From assembly GCA_030697555.1 (NCBI GenBank), contig JAUYPV010000117.1:1-60954 (forward strand): 60,954 bases of DNA, in the 5' to 3' direction. Below, piece after piece: positions 1-8,326 of the stretch (positions are counted from its first letter, which is position 1; the number at the start of each line of letters is the position of its first letter). The stretch is from Hyphomonadaceae bacterium (GTDB taxonomy: Bacteria; Pseudomonadota; Alphaproteobacteria; Caulobacterales; Hyphomonadaceae). The position numbers and the translations under genes were made by a program. The notes beneath the pieces are model-generated. The model was not told the DNA's origin. It did not search any database and was given only the letters and a program-made list of their open reading frames with translations.

Positions 1-482
1 ACGCCGTCTGCCGGTTCCGCGTGCGGGGTTTTGAAAACCGAACCACCCCGGACCCTCCGGTTTCTGTCCCCGGAGGCAGATGGGTCTGAAGTTCGTTTCG
101 CCTCGCAGCCGGGAGAGGTCGGATACGCCATCCCCCCGCCGCAACTGGCTTGCTTGACGGCGATCGTTCGGGGAAACACGTCCCCTCACCGCCGACACTT
201 CAAACCCCACGCCGACCAACGCCCTGACGCCTTGAGATTTCGGACGTCTCCAAGACCTCCCTCGGGTCAGGGCAACGGCGATTATAAGTGCGCTCCCGAC
301 CCAGCCGGATAACTTGCACGATTTTTCGGGGCGGTTTTTCACGGAAAGTCGCGCAAGCCTCTGAACCGCTTCAGAATCTTTTTTCCGAAAAACTTTCGGC
401 CCGCGTCCTTAACCTGCGGATTCGAGCGTTTGACCCCGCAGGTTAAGGGCAGCAACCGGCGCCTGTGAGCCCGCCCTCGCAG
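1..482. other. Gene-free leader region at window edge
   Basis: I see no convincing gene here. The open frame at 31-312 lacks a ribosome binding site, has proline/arginine-rich shadow-type composition and resembles nothing I know. The region is rich in short complementary stretches, and TATAAT reads on the minus strand at 281-286, so it may be the promoter and structured leader of a gene running leftward out of the window. A 13-bp perfect inverted repeat (407-448) closes it on the right. No tRNA, RNase P, tmRNA or SRP RNA signature was recognised. Confidence 0.4.
407..448. repeat. 13-bp perfect inverted repeat
   Basis: CCTTAACCTGCGG at 407-419 is matched by CCGCAGGTTAAGG at 436-448 with a 16-base spacer. 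It lies 35 bases past the stop codon of the leftward membrane-protein gene, so in RNA it would form a stable hairpin downstream of that gene. No clear T-run follows on the minus strand, so a Rho-independent terminator is possible but not typical. Confidence 0.6.
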
Positions 483-1313
483 TCAGTGTTGTCCGGCGAG
501 GCTCCAGCCGTTGTCGTAAGTGCGGATGATCTGGAAGGCGGGATGGGGCGGCGCGCCGTTGCGGGTGTGGAGATAGCCCCAGACGCCGTCGCCGGCTTCG
601 GCCATGGGGAAGAAAACGCTCGTTCCAGCGTCGCGGACGAACACGACGTTTCCGCAGCAGGCGAGGCGCGGGAAGTGTTGCTGGACGATGTGGTGGCCGA
701 TGTCGGGGGTGGCGGCGATCTCGTGCACGACTGCCTCGCGGTTGGAGCGAAGCAGGGCGAAGGACAGGTCCTGGTAGAAGGAGGTGAAGGGGAAGGCGGC
801 GAGGATGATTGCGGAAAGGATCAGCTTGAGCTGGAGGGTGAGTGTGCGGCTGGCGCCGGGAAGACGCTGGCGGAGGGCGACGATCGTGCCCCAGAGCGGA
901 CCGGCGAAGCCGGCGACGAGAAAGGCCAGGAAGGCGATGCCCAGGCCGCCGACGTTGAGGCCGATGACGGTGACGAGGCGCGAGGGTGGCACGCCGGTGG
1001 ATTCGCGAAGCAGGACGCCGTCGACGACAAAGAGGCGGGGTAGGTAGACCAGCGCCGCAAGTGCGACGAGAGCGAGCGAGGCGCCGAGAACACGTCGCGG
1101 ATATCCGTAGAGCCAGGCGGAAATCGTGGCCGAACCGATGACAATCGAAGCGGCAAGCACAGGCGCGAGGTCAGCCTGCGAGGCTTGCGAAAGAAGCCAC
1201 CAGCAGGCGGCTGACACGCCGACAAAGGCAAGGACCAACAGAATCAGGGCGAGCCCGTCGATCTCCAGCGGCCTGGTGGCGTCCCGCTCCCAATATCTGC
1301 GCTCAGCGGACAT
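483..1313 (-). CDS. Hypothetical polytopic membrane protein
   Basis: A 276-residue protein of no family I recognise. The first two thirds are hydrophobic, with about five or six predicted membrane segments (roughly residues 22-44, 52-72, 76-95, 112-140 and 163-182). The C-terminal third (about 185-276) is soluble, with a Cys-Cys pair in 'RLACCGNVVFV' and several aromatic residues. It is followed by a hairpin at 407-448 and preceded by a small gap to the leftward Lrp gene, so the two may be co-transcribed. Function is unknown; the coding call rests on length, composition and consistent hydrophobic periodicity. Confidence 0.7.
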   Translation of the reverse strand: MSAERRYWERDATRPLEIDGLALILLVLAFVGVSAACWWLLSQASQADLAPVLAASIVIGSATISAWLYGYPRRVLGASLALVALAALVYLPRLFVVDGVLLRESTGVPPSRLVTVIGLNVGGLGIAFLAFLVAGFAGPLWGTIVALRQRLPGASRTLTLQLKLILSAIILAAFPFTSFYQDLSFALLRSNREAVVHEIAATPDIGHHIVQQHFPRLACCGNVVFVRDAGTSVFFPMAEAGDGVWGYLHTRNGAPPHPAFQIIRTYDNGWSLAGQH

Positions 1314-1335
1314 CGGGAGTGCTCAGCGATGGAAG

Positions 1336-1836
1336 CTACCGGTCCTGCGTCGGCACGTAGGGCGAGATCAGGCCCAGAGGGGCAGCTGTCGTGCGCTTGG
1401 AGACGTTGACGATGATTCGAGACTGGATGTCGGACACCAGGCCCAGGGCGAGGATCTTGTCGCGCAGGAAGTTGTCGTAGGCATGCATGTCGGTGGTGAC
1501 GATGCGCATGACATAGTCGACGGCGCCGGTGACGGTCATGCACTCGATGCACTCCGGCCATTTCCGGACGGCCTGCTCGAACTTCTCGAGATTTTCGCGC
1601 GAGGGGAGTTGCAGTTTGACGTTGGCCACAACTTCGAAGTTCAAACCAAGCTTGTCGTAGTTGAGCAGCGTGACGCGGCGCGCAATGATGCCCTGTTCTT
1701 CCATCCGCTTGATGCGGCGCCAGCAGGGGCTGGAGGAAAGGCCGACTTTTTCCGCGATCTCGGCTACGGAGAGGGCGGCGTCGCGCTGGATCAGATCGAG
1801 GATCTTGGCGTCGATTGCGTCGAGTTCTACCGACAT
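1336..1836 (-). CDS. Lrp/AsnC family transcriptional regulator
   Basis: A 166-residue Lrp/AsnC protein of normal family length. The N-terminal winged helix-turn-helix spans about residues 3-60 ('LDAIDAKILDLIQRDA', then 'GLSSSPCWRRIKRMEEQGII', the classic Lrp recognition segment). The C-terminal RAM ligand-binding/oligomerisation domain follows (about 70-150), including 'CIECMTVTGAVDYVMRI'. A frame 24 codons longer exists, but the ATG at 1836 gives the canonical N terminus. It is divergent from the indolepyruvate oxidoreductase gene, a common arrangement, so it is inferred to regulate that gene in response to an amino acid. Confidence 0.92.
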   Translation of the reverse strand: MSVELDAIDAKILDLIQRDAALSVAEIAEKVGLSSSPCWRRIKRMEEQGIIARRVTLLNYDKLGLNFEVVANVKLQLPSRENLEKFEQAVRKWPECIECMTVTGAVDYVMRIVTTDMHAYDNFLRDKILALGLVSDIQSRIIVNVSKRTTAAPLGLISPYVPTQDR

Positions 1837-1973
1837 TTTTTGCTGCCCATTGTCGTGTTTGTAGATTATTCTTGCCGCTATGATGCCAGATCGCGCACGA
1901 AATGGCAATTACTTCCTGCGAGGTTGAGCAATATATTTGCCGTGGCCATATCCCCCACCAGGAGGCGCACGAC

Positions 1974-4900
1974 TTGAAGCCGAACGAGTTCCAGTCAGGG
2001 CCCGTAACTCTCGACGACAAATATCTCCGAGAAGAAGGCCGGGCCTTCATGACCGGCATTCAGGCGCTGGTACGCCTGCCGCTGGACAGGAAGAGGCTCG
2101 ACCGCAAATCAGGCCTTAATACGGCAGGTTTCATATCAGGTTATCGCGGGTCTCCGCTCGGCGGATACGACCAGCAGCTTGCTGCAGCGAAGAAGCTGAT
2201 GCTCGCCCACGATGTGAAGGTGTGGGAGGGGCTGAACGAGGACCTCGGCGCGACTGCCGTGTGGGGCAGCCAGCAGACTCACCTGTTCCCGGGCGCCAAG
2301 TTCGATGGCGTGTTCGGCATCTGGTACGGCAAGGCGCCGGGCGTCGACCGGACGGGCGACGTGTTCAAGCACGCCAACATGGCGGGCACCGATCCCAGGG
2401 GCGGCGTGCTCGCGCTTTGCGGCGACGATCCCAACTCGAAATCCTCGACGCTCGCCTCGCAATCCGAATTCGCGATGATCGACGCGGAGATGCCGGTGCT
2501 GGCGCCGGCGTCGATCCAGGATGTGCTCGACTATGGCATGATCGGCTGGGAGCTCTCCCGCTATTCGGGTCTGTGGACCTCGATGATCTGCCTTGCCGAC
2601 ACTATGGATTCGGGCGCGGTGGTGGAACTGGGCATGCATCGTTATGCGACGGTGCGGCCGACGGATTTCATCATTCCGGAAGGCGGGCTCGGGCTGCGCA
2701 TCGGCGACACGCCCCTGGCGAAAGAAAAGCGGCTTCGCGAGATAAAGCTGCCAGCGGCGCAGGCTTTCGTCCGGGCCAACGGGCTCGACCGCGTGCTGCT
2801 GCAGGGCAAGAGCAAGCGCCTCGGCATCATCGTTGCTGGCCAGGCTGCGCGCGACGTGTTCGAGGCGCTAGGCGCGATGGGGCTATCGCCTGAGCAGGCG
2901 GCCGAACTTGGCGTGTCGATCTTCAAGGTGGCGATGCCGTGGCCCCTGGAGCCTTCGGCAATCACCAGTTTCTGCCGCGGGTTCGAACGCGTCCTCGTTG
3001 TCGAGCACAAGCGGGCGCTGGTTGAGCCGCAGCTCAAGGCCATCCTCTATCATATGAGCGACAGCGAACGGCCGATCGTGGAAGGCAAGCGCGACCGCGA
3101 TGGCGCCTACCTGCTTTCGGATATCGCGTCGCTGTCGACGGCGGATATTGCGCTCGCCATGCTGGGGCGCATGCCGGACGGGCCGCATCGCGCCAAGGCG
3201 GATGCCTATTTCACGCGCGTGCGCGGGGCGCAGTCGGCCGTCGCTGGCATGAACCAGATCAACACGCGCAAGCCGCACTTCTGCTCGGGCTGTCCCCACA
3301 ACACGTCGACGACGCTGCCGGAGGGGTCGCGCGCGCTGGCGGGGATCGGCTGCCACTACATGGCGACGTTCACGCCGGAGCGGCGGACGGACATGCACAC
3401 GCAGATGGGCGGGGAGGGCACGCCGTGGATCGGCCAGTCGCCGTTCACGACAGAAAGCCATGTGTTCGTGAACCTGGGCGACGGGACGTATTCCCACTCG
3501 GGCTCGCTAGCGATCCGCGCGGCGATCTCGGGGAAGGTCAACGCTACATACAAGATCCTCTATAACGATGCGGTCGCCATGACCGGCGGGCAGCAGGTCG
3601 AATCCGGCCAGACCGTTCCGCAGATCGCGCGGCAGGTTGAAGCCGAGGGCGTCAAGACAATCGTGATCGTGGCGGATGACACGACGCGTTATGCGTCGGT
3701 GACCGACCTGCCGGAGGGCACGCGGATCTTCGACCGGCGGAAGCTGGAAGAAGTTCAGATCGAACTGCGGAATACGCCGGGCGTGTCGGTGCTGATCTAC
3801 GACCAGGTGTGCGCGACCGAGAAGCGCCGGCGCATCAAGCGCGGCAAGATGGAAGCGCCGACCAAGCGAGTCTTCATCAACACGGCGGTGTGCGAGGGCT
3901 GCGGCGACTGTTCGGTGAAGTCGAACTGCCTGTCGGTGGAACCGGTCGAGACCGAGTATGGGCGCAAGCGGCAGATCAACCAGTCGACCTGCAACACAGA
4001 CTATTCGTGCCTCGAAGGCTTCTGCCCGAGCTTCGTGACGGTGACGGGCGGGGACAGGAAGTCGGATGTGGAGCGGGCGACGCCGAGCTTCGACGTGTCT
4101 GCGCTACCGGCGCCGAAGCTGCCGGAGCTGGGCCACGAGGCGTGGAACGTGGTGTTCACGGGCGTGGGCGGCACAGGCGTGACGACGGTGGCGGCGGTGC
4201 TCGCCATGGCGGCACACGTCGATGGCAAGGCTTCTCAGACGCTGGATATGACGGGTCTCGCTCAGAAGGGCGGGCCGGTGTTGAGCCATGTGCGGTTCGC
4301 GCTCGATCCCGACGACATCAAGGCCGCGAAGACTCCGCCGGCCTCGGCGGACGCGATCATCGCGTGCGACCTGGTCGTGGCCTCGTCCGGCGAAGCGCTG
4401 GTGATGTTCGACAAGGGGCGCACGGCGGTGGTGGCGAACCATGATGTGACGCCGACGAAGGAATTCATCGAGGATCGCAATGCACGGTTCGATCCGGACC
4501 TGCTGACGGCGCGGGTGCGCTCGCGGGCGAAGTCGTTTGCGGCGACGAATGCCGAGGCGCTGGCCGAACATCACTTCGGCGATGCGATCTACACCAACAT
4601 GATCATGCTGGGCATGGCCTGGCAGAACGGGCTGATCCCGGTTTCGGATACGGCGATCTACGAAGCCAACCGGCTGAACAAAGTGAAGGTCAAAGAGAAC
4701 GCGGCGGCATTCGAACTCGGCCGGATCGCGGCGGTGAAGCCAGATGCTGTGCAGGCGGCGGCGCCGAAGCGGCCAGAGATCGAGCCGCTGTCGCTGGACG
4801 AACTGATCGCGCGGCGCGCCGAGATGCTGAAAGCCTACCAGAACGCGGCTTATGCCGACATGTTCGAAGCGCGCATCGCGCGCGTGCGGGCGGCGGAGAG

Positions 4901-5447
4901 CAATCTCGGCCTCGGTGAGAAGCTGACAACGGCTGCGGCGATATATCTGTCGAAGCTTATGGCGTACAAGGACGAATACGAGGTCGCGCGGCTCTATACG
5001 CGGCCGGAATACAAGCAGGGCATCGAGGAGACGTTCGGCAAGGGCGCGAAGCTGACCTTCCTGATGGCGCCGCCGATGATCTCGAAGAAGAACCACAAGG
5101 GTGAACTCATCAAGCAGGGCTTCGGGCCGTGGATGATGACCGGGTTCAAGATCCTCAAGAAGATGAAGTGGCTGCGCGGCGGGGCGTTCGACATCTTCGG
5201 CAAGACGGAAGAGCGGAAGATGGAGCGGCGGCTGCGGGACGAATATCTCGCGCGGCTGGAGGTTCTGTCGGCCGGACTGACGGCGGAGAACCGTTCGCTG
5301 GCCGTCGAGATCGCGTCGCTGCCGGACGACATCCGTGGCTATGGCCATGTGAAGGAGAAGTCGGTCGAGGCGGCGGAGAAAAAGCTGGCCGCGCTGATGG
5401 CGCGGTGGAATGCGGGACCGGCGCCGAGGATGCAAGCAGCGAAGTAG
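1974..5447 (+). CDS. Indolepyruvate ferredoxin oxidoreductase, fused alpha-beta form
   Basis: A large cytoplasmic 2-oxoacid:ferredoxin oxidoreductase (1157 residues) that oxidatively decarboxylates aryl-pyruvates from aromatic amino acid transamination to acyl-CoA, passing electrons to ferredoxin. Visible parts in order: pyrimidine-binding-like domain ('GYRGSPLGGYDQQL'), the cysteine site 'CSGCPHNTS', thiamine diphosphate domain ('NLGDGTYSHSGSLAIR', 'YNDAVAMTGGQ'), a cysteine-rich segment ('CEGCGDCSVKSNC', 'CNTDYSCLEGFCPSF') and a gamma-type domain starting 'VVFTGVGGTGVTTVAAVLA'. No in-frame ATG suits the start; TTG at 1974 has GGAGG eight bases upstream and is preferred over an upstream start at 1902. 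The Lrp gene is divergent. Confidence 0.93.
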   Translation: MKPNEFQSGPVTLDDKYLREEGRAFMTGIQALVRLPLDRKRLDRKSGLNTAGFISGYRGSPLGGYDQQLAAAKKLMLAHDVKVWEGLNEDLGATAVWGSQQTHLFPGAKFDGVFGIWYGKAPGVDRTGDVFKHANMAGTDPRGGVLALCGDDPNSKSSTLASQSEFAMIDAEMPVLAPASIQDVLDYGMIGWELSRYSGLWTSMICLADTMDSGAVVELGMHRYATVRPTDFIIPEGGLGLRIGDTPLAKEKRLREIKLPAAQAFVRANGLDRVLLQGKSKRLGIIVAGQAARDVFEALGAMGLSPEQAAELGVSIFKVAMPWPLEPSAITSFCRGFERVLVVEHKRALVEPQLKAILYHMSDSERPIVEGKRDRDGAYLLSDIASLSTADIALAMLGRMPDGPHRAKADAYFTRVRGAQSAVAGMNQINTRKPHFCSGCPHNTSTTLPEGSRALAGIGCHYMATFTPERRTDMHTQMGGEGTPWIGQSPFTTESHVFVNLGDGTYSHSGSLAIRAAISGKVNATYKILYNDAVAMTGGQQVESGQTVPQIARQVEAEGVKTIVIVADDTTRYASVTDLPEGTRIFDRRKLEEVQIELRNTPGVSVLIYDQVCATEKRRRIKRGKMEAPTKRVFINTAVCEGCGDCSVKSNCLSVEPVETEYGRKRQINQSTCNTDYSCLEGFCPSFVTVTGGDRKSDVERATPSFDVSALPAPKLPELGHEAWNVVFTGVGGTGVTTVAAVLAMAAHVDGKASQTLDMTGLAQKGGPVLSHVRFALDPDDIKAAKTPPASADAIIACDLVVASSGEALVMFDKGRTAVVANHDVTPTKEFIEDRNARFDPDLLTARVRSRAKSFAATNAEALAEHHFGDAIYTNMIMLGMAWQNGLIPVSDTAIYEANRLNKVKVKENAAAFELGRIAAVKPDAVQAAAPKRPEIEPLSLDELIARRAEMLKAYQNAAYADMFEARIARVRAAESNLGLGEKLTTAAAIYLSKLMAYKDEYEVARLYTRPEYKQGIEETFGKGAKLTFLMAPPMISKKNHKGELIKQGFGPWMMTGFKILKKMKWLRGGAFDIFGKTEERKMERRLRDEYLARLEVLSAGLTAENRSLAVEIASLPDDIRGYGHVKEKSVEAAEKKLAALMARWNAGPAPRMQAAK

Positions 5448-5574
5448 AGTTTGCGCCCCGCCCGCGAAACTAGCGTCCCTCGAACTACGAGGGCGTACCT
5501 GCAGCCGCCGGCTTCGGGCATATTGAGTCCGGCGCGAAGCGCGCTAGCCTGCACGCGGATTCTGGGATGCTTTC

Positions 5575-6240
5575 ATGCGGATGATCATGCTTGCGGTGGC
5601 GGCGATGCTGGCGGCGCCCGCAGTGGCGCAGACGCCGCTTGACGGGAAGGCTGTGCTTTTGGGCAAGGCGGGCGAGGCGCTGGCGGGCGGCGTTGCCACG
5701 AAAGAGCAGGTGCGGGGCGTGATCGTGGCGGCGATCGGTGATGGGCTATCGCCGGAGGAGTCGGATTTCTTCAAGGAGGTTGCGGCCGGCGGTGCGGTGG
5801 ATGCTGCTGTGGGCGGCAAGACTGTGCGCGTGGGACCGTTGACGGGCGATGCACTGGCGACGGCGAGGCTGATCGCGGCGCCGCCGAACCTCAACACGCT
5901 GTGGAAGGAGCGCGGCGAGCCTACGCTGCAGCTGATAGAGATGGCGAGGTGGGGAGATGCGCCGCGGAATCGCGTGACGGGGTTCATGGCGAACAAGCTC
6001 TACTCGGCGTGGACGAAGAGCGACGTCCTTCACGCGTATACGCCGTGGGTGCAGGAGTATGCCGGGATCAACAACGCGCTCAGCGAGATCGCTGATCCCG
6101 CCGTGAAGACAGAGGGGAAGCTGTTGCTGAAGTCCGCGGTGGAGCAGGTGTTCGCCAAGTGCGCAGCAGACATGCGGGTGGCGCCGCCTCTCTTCCTCTA
6201 TGAGTTCGCGCTGGTGAGCGTGGGCGTGCCGCGGCCATAG
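5575..6240 (+). CDS. Hypothetical secreted protein
   Basis: A 221-residue protein with a clear Sec signal peptide ('MIMLAVAAMLAAPAVAQTP', cleavage predicted after AQ/TP region). The mature part is soluble, with no cysteine pair beyond one Cys near the C terminus ('VFAKCAADMRVAPP') and no motif I recognise. It starts 128 bases after the oxidoreductase and is followed closely by the MAPEG gene in the same direction. Presumed periplasmic; function unknown. Confidence 0.7.
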   Translation: MRMIMLAVAAMLAAPAVAQTPLDGKAVLLGKAGEALAGGVATKEQVRGVIVAAIGDGLSPEESDFFKEVAAGGAVDAAVGGKTVRVGPLTGDALATARLIAAPPNLNTLWKERGEPTLQLIEMARWGDAPRNRVTGFMANKLYSAWTKSDVLHAYTPWVQEYAGINNALSEIADPAVKTEGKLLLKSAVEQVFAKCAADMRVAPPLFLYEFALVSVGVPRP

Positions 6241-6291
6241 GGGCAGACGGCGCCTGCGCCCCGTGCGAGAGTTGTGCGGGGAGGGCGTCCG

Positions 6292-6807
6292 ATGTTCCGG
6301 CAGAAGCAGTTTCTCATCCTCGGCGGGATGCTGGCGGCGGTGATCGTCGGCGTCGTGGTCGTCTTCTATGTGCAATGGGGTGCGCCAGATCCGCTGCCTG
6401 CGGATGCGGGCGGGCGGCTGGCGTTTGCAGCGCGTTGGATGTTTGTGCCGGGGCTGGCATTGCTGGCCGGGATCGGCATGACGGCGAACCAGCGCTTCCT
6501 GAAATCCGATGCGATCGATGGGGAGCGGCGGGTCGAGAGCAAGAGCTTCGAGATCAACCTTCGCTACAACCAGAACACGCTGGAGCAGCTTGCATTGGCG
6601 GCGGTGGCTTGGACGGGGCTCGCGCTGGCGCTGCCGGTAGAGCAGCTCGGGATTGTCGCGCGGATGGCGGTGCTGTTCGGCGTGGGGCGGGCGGCGTTCT
6701 GGATCGGCTATCTCTATGCTCCATGGGCGCGGGCTTTCGGGATGGGGCTGACGGCCTATCCGAGCTTTGCGGCGCTGGCCTGGCTGGCATGGGACGCGGT
6801 GAGGTGA
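6292..6807 (+). CDS. MAPEG family membrane protein
   Basis: A 171-residue protein with four predicted membrane helices (about residues 7-28, 45-65, 88-110 and 116-165). It matches the MAPEG family (membrane-associated eicosanoid/glutathione metabolism proteins) in length and in the characteristic segment 'EINLRYNQNTLEQLALAAV', where the Asn/Gln/Glu-rich turn precedes a helix. Bacterial members are integral membrane proteins, some with glutathione transferase or peroxidase activity; the substrate here is unknown. The ATG at 6292 has GGGGAGG about eight bases upstream; a GTG at 6274 is less likely. Confidence 0.85.
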   Translation: MFRQKQFLILGGMLAAVIVGVVVVFYVQWGAPDPLPADAGGRLAFAARWMFVPGLALLAGIGMTANQRFLKSDAIDGERRVESKSFEINLRYNQNTLEQLALAAVAWTGLALALPVEQLGIVARMAVLFGVGRAAFWIGYLYAPWARAFGMGLTAYPSFAALAWLAWDAVR

Positions 6808-6841
6808 CAATCGTAAGTTTTTCCGGGTAGTGCTGCCAAGC

Positions 6842-7972
6842 ATGGAAACGTTCGAGGCGGATGCAGTCGTGATCGGGGCGGGGGCCGTTGGTCTCGCGAC
6901 CGCGCGTGCATTGGCGCTGAGGGGCCGCGAGGTTCTGGTGCTGGAGGCGGCATCGGCAATTGCGACGGAGACATCTTCGCGCAATTCCGAGGTGATCCAT
7001 GCTGGGCTCTATTATCCGACGGGATCGCTGAAGGCGCAGCTCTGCGTGACGGGGCGGCGGGCGCTATACCAGTATTGCAAGGCGCATGGTGTCGAGGCGC
7101 ATCGTTGCGGCAAGCTTGTCGTGGCGGTGGATGATGCGGAGGCGGCGGCAACCCCGGCGTTGCTGCAGCGGGCGCTGGACAATGGCGTCGAGGATACGCG
7201 GCTGATCGATGGGGCCGAGGCGCGGCGGCTGGAGCCGTCGCTGAACCCTGAGATCCGCGTGGCGATCCATGCCGAGGTGAGCGGGCTGTTTGACAGCCAT
7301 GGCTATTTCCTGGCGCTGCGGGGCGAGTTCGAGGATCGTGGCAGCGCGATTGCGTTCGACAGCCCGGTCACGCGCGGCGCCGTGGTGAGGGGCGGCATCG
7401 AGATCGAGACAGGCGGGGCGAACCCGACGCGCATCAAGGCGCGCAGCGTGGTCAATTCGGCGGGGCACTACGCGCTGCCCGTGGCGCGCAAGATCGAGGA
7501 CGGTCCGCAATATCCGGGCACGAAGATGCGCTGGGTGAAGGGCTCGTACTTTGTCGCGAGCGGCCGGGCGGCGTTCGCGCGGCTGATCTATCCAATGCAT
7601 AGCCAGGCCAGCCAGGGGTTGCACCTCGCAATCGATCTCGGTGGGCGCACGCGGCTGGGGCCGGATGCGGAGTGGCTGGCGGACGATGCCGGACCGCCAT
7701 TCGACTACGAGGTCGACCCGGCGCGGGTTGCGATGTTCTATGCGGCCGTGCGGCGTTACTGGCCGGGGCTGAAGGACGATGCGCTGTCGCCGGATTATTC
7801 CGGCGTGCGGCCGAAGATTGTGGGCAAGGGCGAGCCGTCAGGCGATTTCCTGATCGATGGGCCGGAGGCGCACGGCGTGGCCGGCCTCGTGAACCTGATC
7901 GCAATCGAGAGCCCGGGGCTTACGTCTTCGCTGGCGATTGGCGAGAAAGTGGCCGAAATTATCGGGGTTTAG
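6842..7972 (+). CDS. FAD-dependent oxidoreductase, L-2-hydroxyglutarate oxidase-like
   Basis: A 376-residue member of the DAO/glycine-oxidase fold. An N-terminal Rossmann motif binds FAD ('VVIGAGAVGLATARALA'), followed by 'SSRNSEVIHAGLYYPTGSL', a signature of the LhgO/L-2-hydroxyglutarate dehydrogenase group, and a C-terminal FAD segment ('YSGVRPKIVG...DFLIDG', 'NLIAIESPGLTSSLAIG'). It is predicted to oxidise a 2-hydroxy acid, possibly L-2-hydroxyglutarate, feeding electrons to quinone or oxygen; the exact substrate is inferred. ATG at 6842 gives a normal N terminus; an in-frame GTG lies at 6830. It lies just upstream of the tRNA gene in the same direction. Confidence 0.88.
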   Translation: METFEADAVVIGAGAVGLATARALALRGREVLVLEAASAIATETSSRNSEVIHAGLYYPTGSLKAQLCVTGRRALYQYCKAHGVEAHRCGKLVVAVDDAEAAATPALLQRALDNGVEDTRLIDGAEARRLEPSLNPEIRVAIHAEVSGLFDSHGYFLALRGEFEDRGSAIAFDSPVTRGAVVRGGIEIETGGANPTRIKARSVVNSAGHYALPVARKIEDGPQYPGTKMRWVKGSYFVASGRAAFARLIYPMHSQASQGLHLAIDLGGRTRLGPDAEWLADDAGPPFDYEVDPARVAMFYAAVRRYWPGLKDDALSPDYSGVRPKIVGKGEPSGDFLIDGPEAHGVAGLVNLIAIESPGLTSSLAIGEKVAEIIGV

Positions 7973-8036
7973 CCGAGCGGATTGTGCGCCTTGCACATCC
8001 TTAACCCCCCGAGTATATCCCACCCCCTCAAACCTC

Positions 8037-8113
8037 GGTGGGATAGCTCAGCCGGTTAGAGCGCAGGACTCATAATCCTGAGGTCCCCGGTTCGATTCCG
8101 GGTCCCACTACCA
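8037..8113 (+). tRNA. tRNA with CAT anticodon (elongator Met, or Ile2)
   Basis: A complete 77-base cloverleaf with encoded CCA. Acceptor GGTGGGA (8037-8043) pairs with TCCCACT (8103-8109) with one terminal G-T wobble; D arm GCTC/GAGC; anticodon stem CAGGA/TCCTG around loop CTCATAA with anticodon CAT; variable loop AGGTC; T arm CCCGG/CCGGG around TTCGATT. CAT could be elongator methionine or isoleucine with lysidine modification; methionine is preferred on overall appearance. Its last 19 bases recur at 50999-51017, making this the likely attachment site of the island that follows. Confidence 0.96.
8095..8113 (+). repeat. Left island attachment repeat (tRNA 3' end)
   Basis: The 19 bases ATTCCGGGTCCCACTACCA, from the T loop to the CCA end of the tRNA, recur at 50999-51017 with a single C-to-T difference. 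tRNA 3' ends are classic targets of tyrosine recombinases, and the repeat bounds the accessory block. Confidence 0.75.
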
Positions 8114-8326
8114 AGCCCACCGACGCCAGCCTCCCGAAAAACGCCAATACCCCCAGCGGCACGAGAAAAATTTGGGTTGAATCAGACTATTGGCGCCTGT
8201 TGTTGCCCACCGGATGCCCTCTCTCCGGATCGGACCCGGAGCTGCCGTCCGCGTCGCGATGACGTAGGTAGGCCTCCCCCGAGCAACGATGCGGTGACGG
8301 ATGGCTCAAACCCGGCCGCCCCACAG

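Noticed and set aside
31-312. 93-codon open frame at the left edge
   Set aside because: No ribosome binding site, Pro/Arg-rich composition, no recognisable family and overlap with a likely structured leader.
1-330. Ribosomal L10-type or other regulatory RNA leader of a leftward gene
   Set aside because: Complementary stretches are present, but I could not match a known consensus and the downstream gene lies outside the window.
4104-5435. 443-codon frame antisense to the indolepyruvate oxidoreductase
   Set aside because: Low-complexity Arg/Leu/His composition and full overlap with a strong gene.
5746-6984. 412-codon minus-strand frame over the secreted and MAPEG genes
   Set aside because: Arg/His-rich without domains; the plus-strand genes have a signal peptide and membrane helices.
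8114-8326. Possible integrase remnant next to the tRNA
   Set aside because: I looked for integrase motifs in all frames of this gap and near 50.9 kb and saw none.
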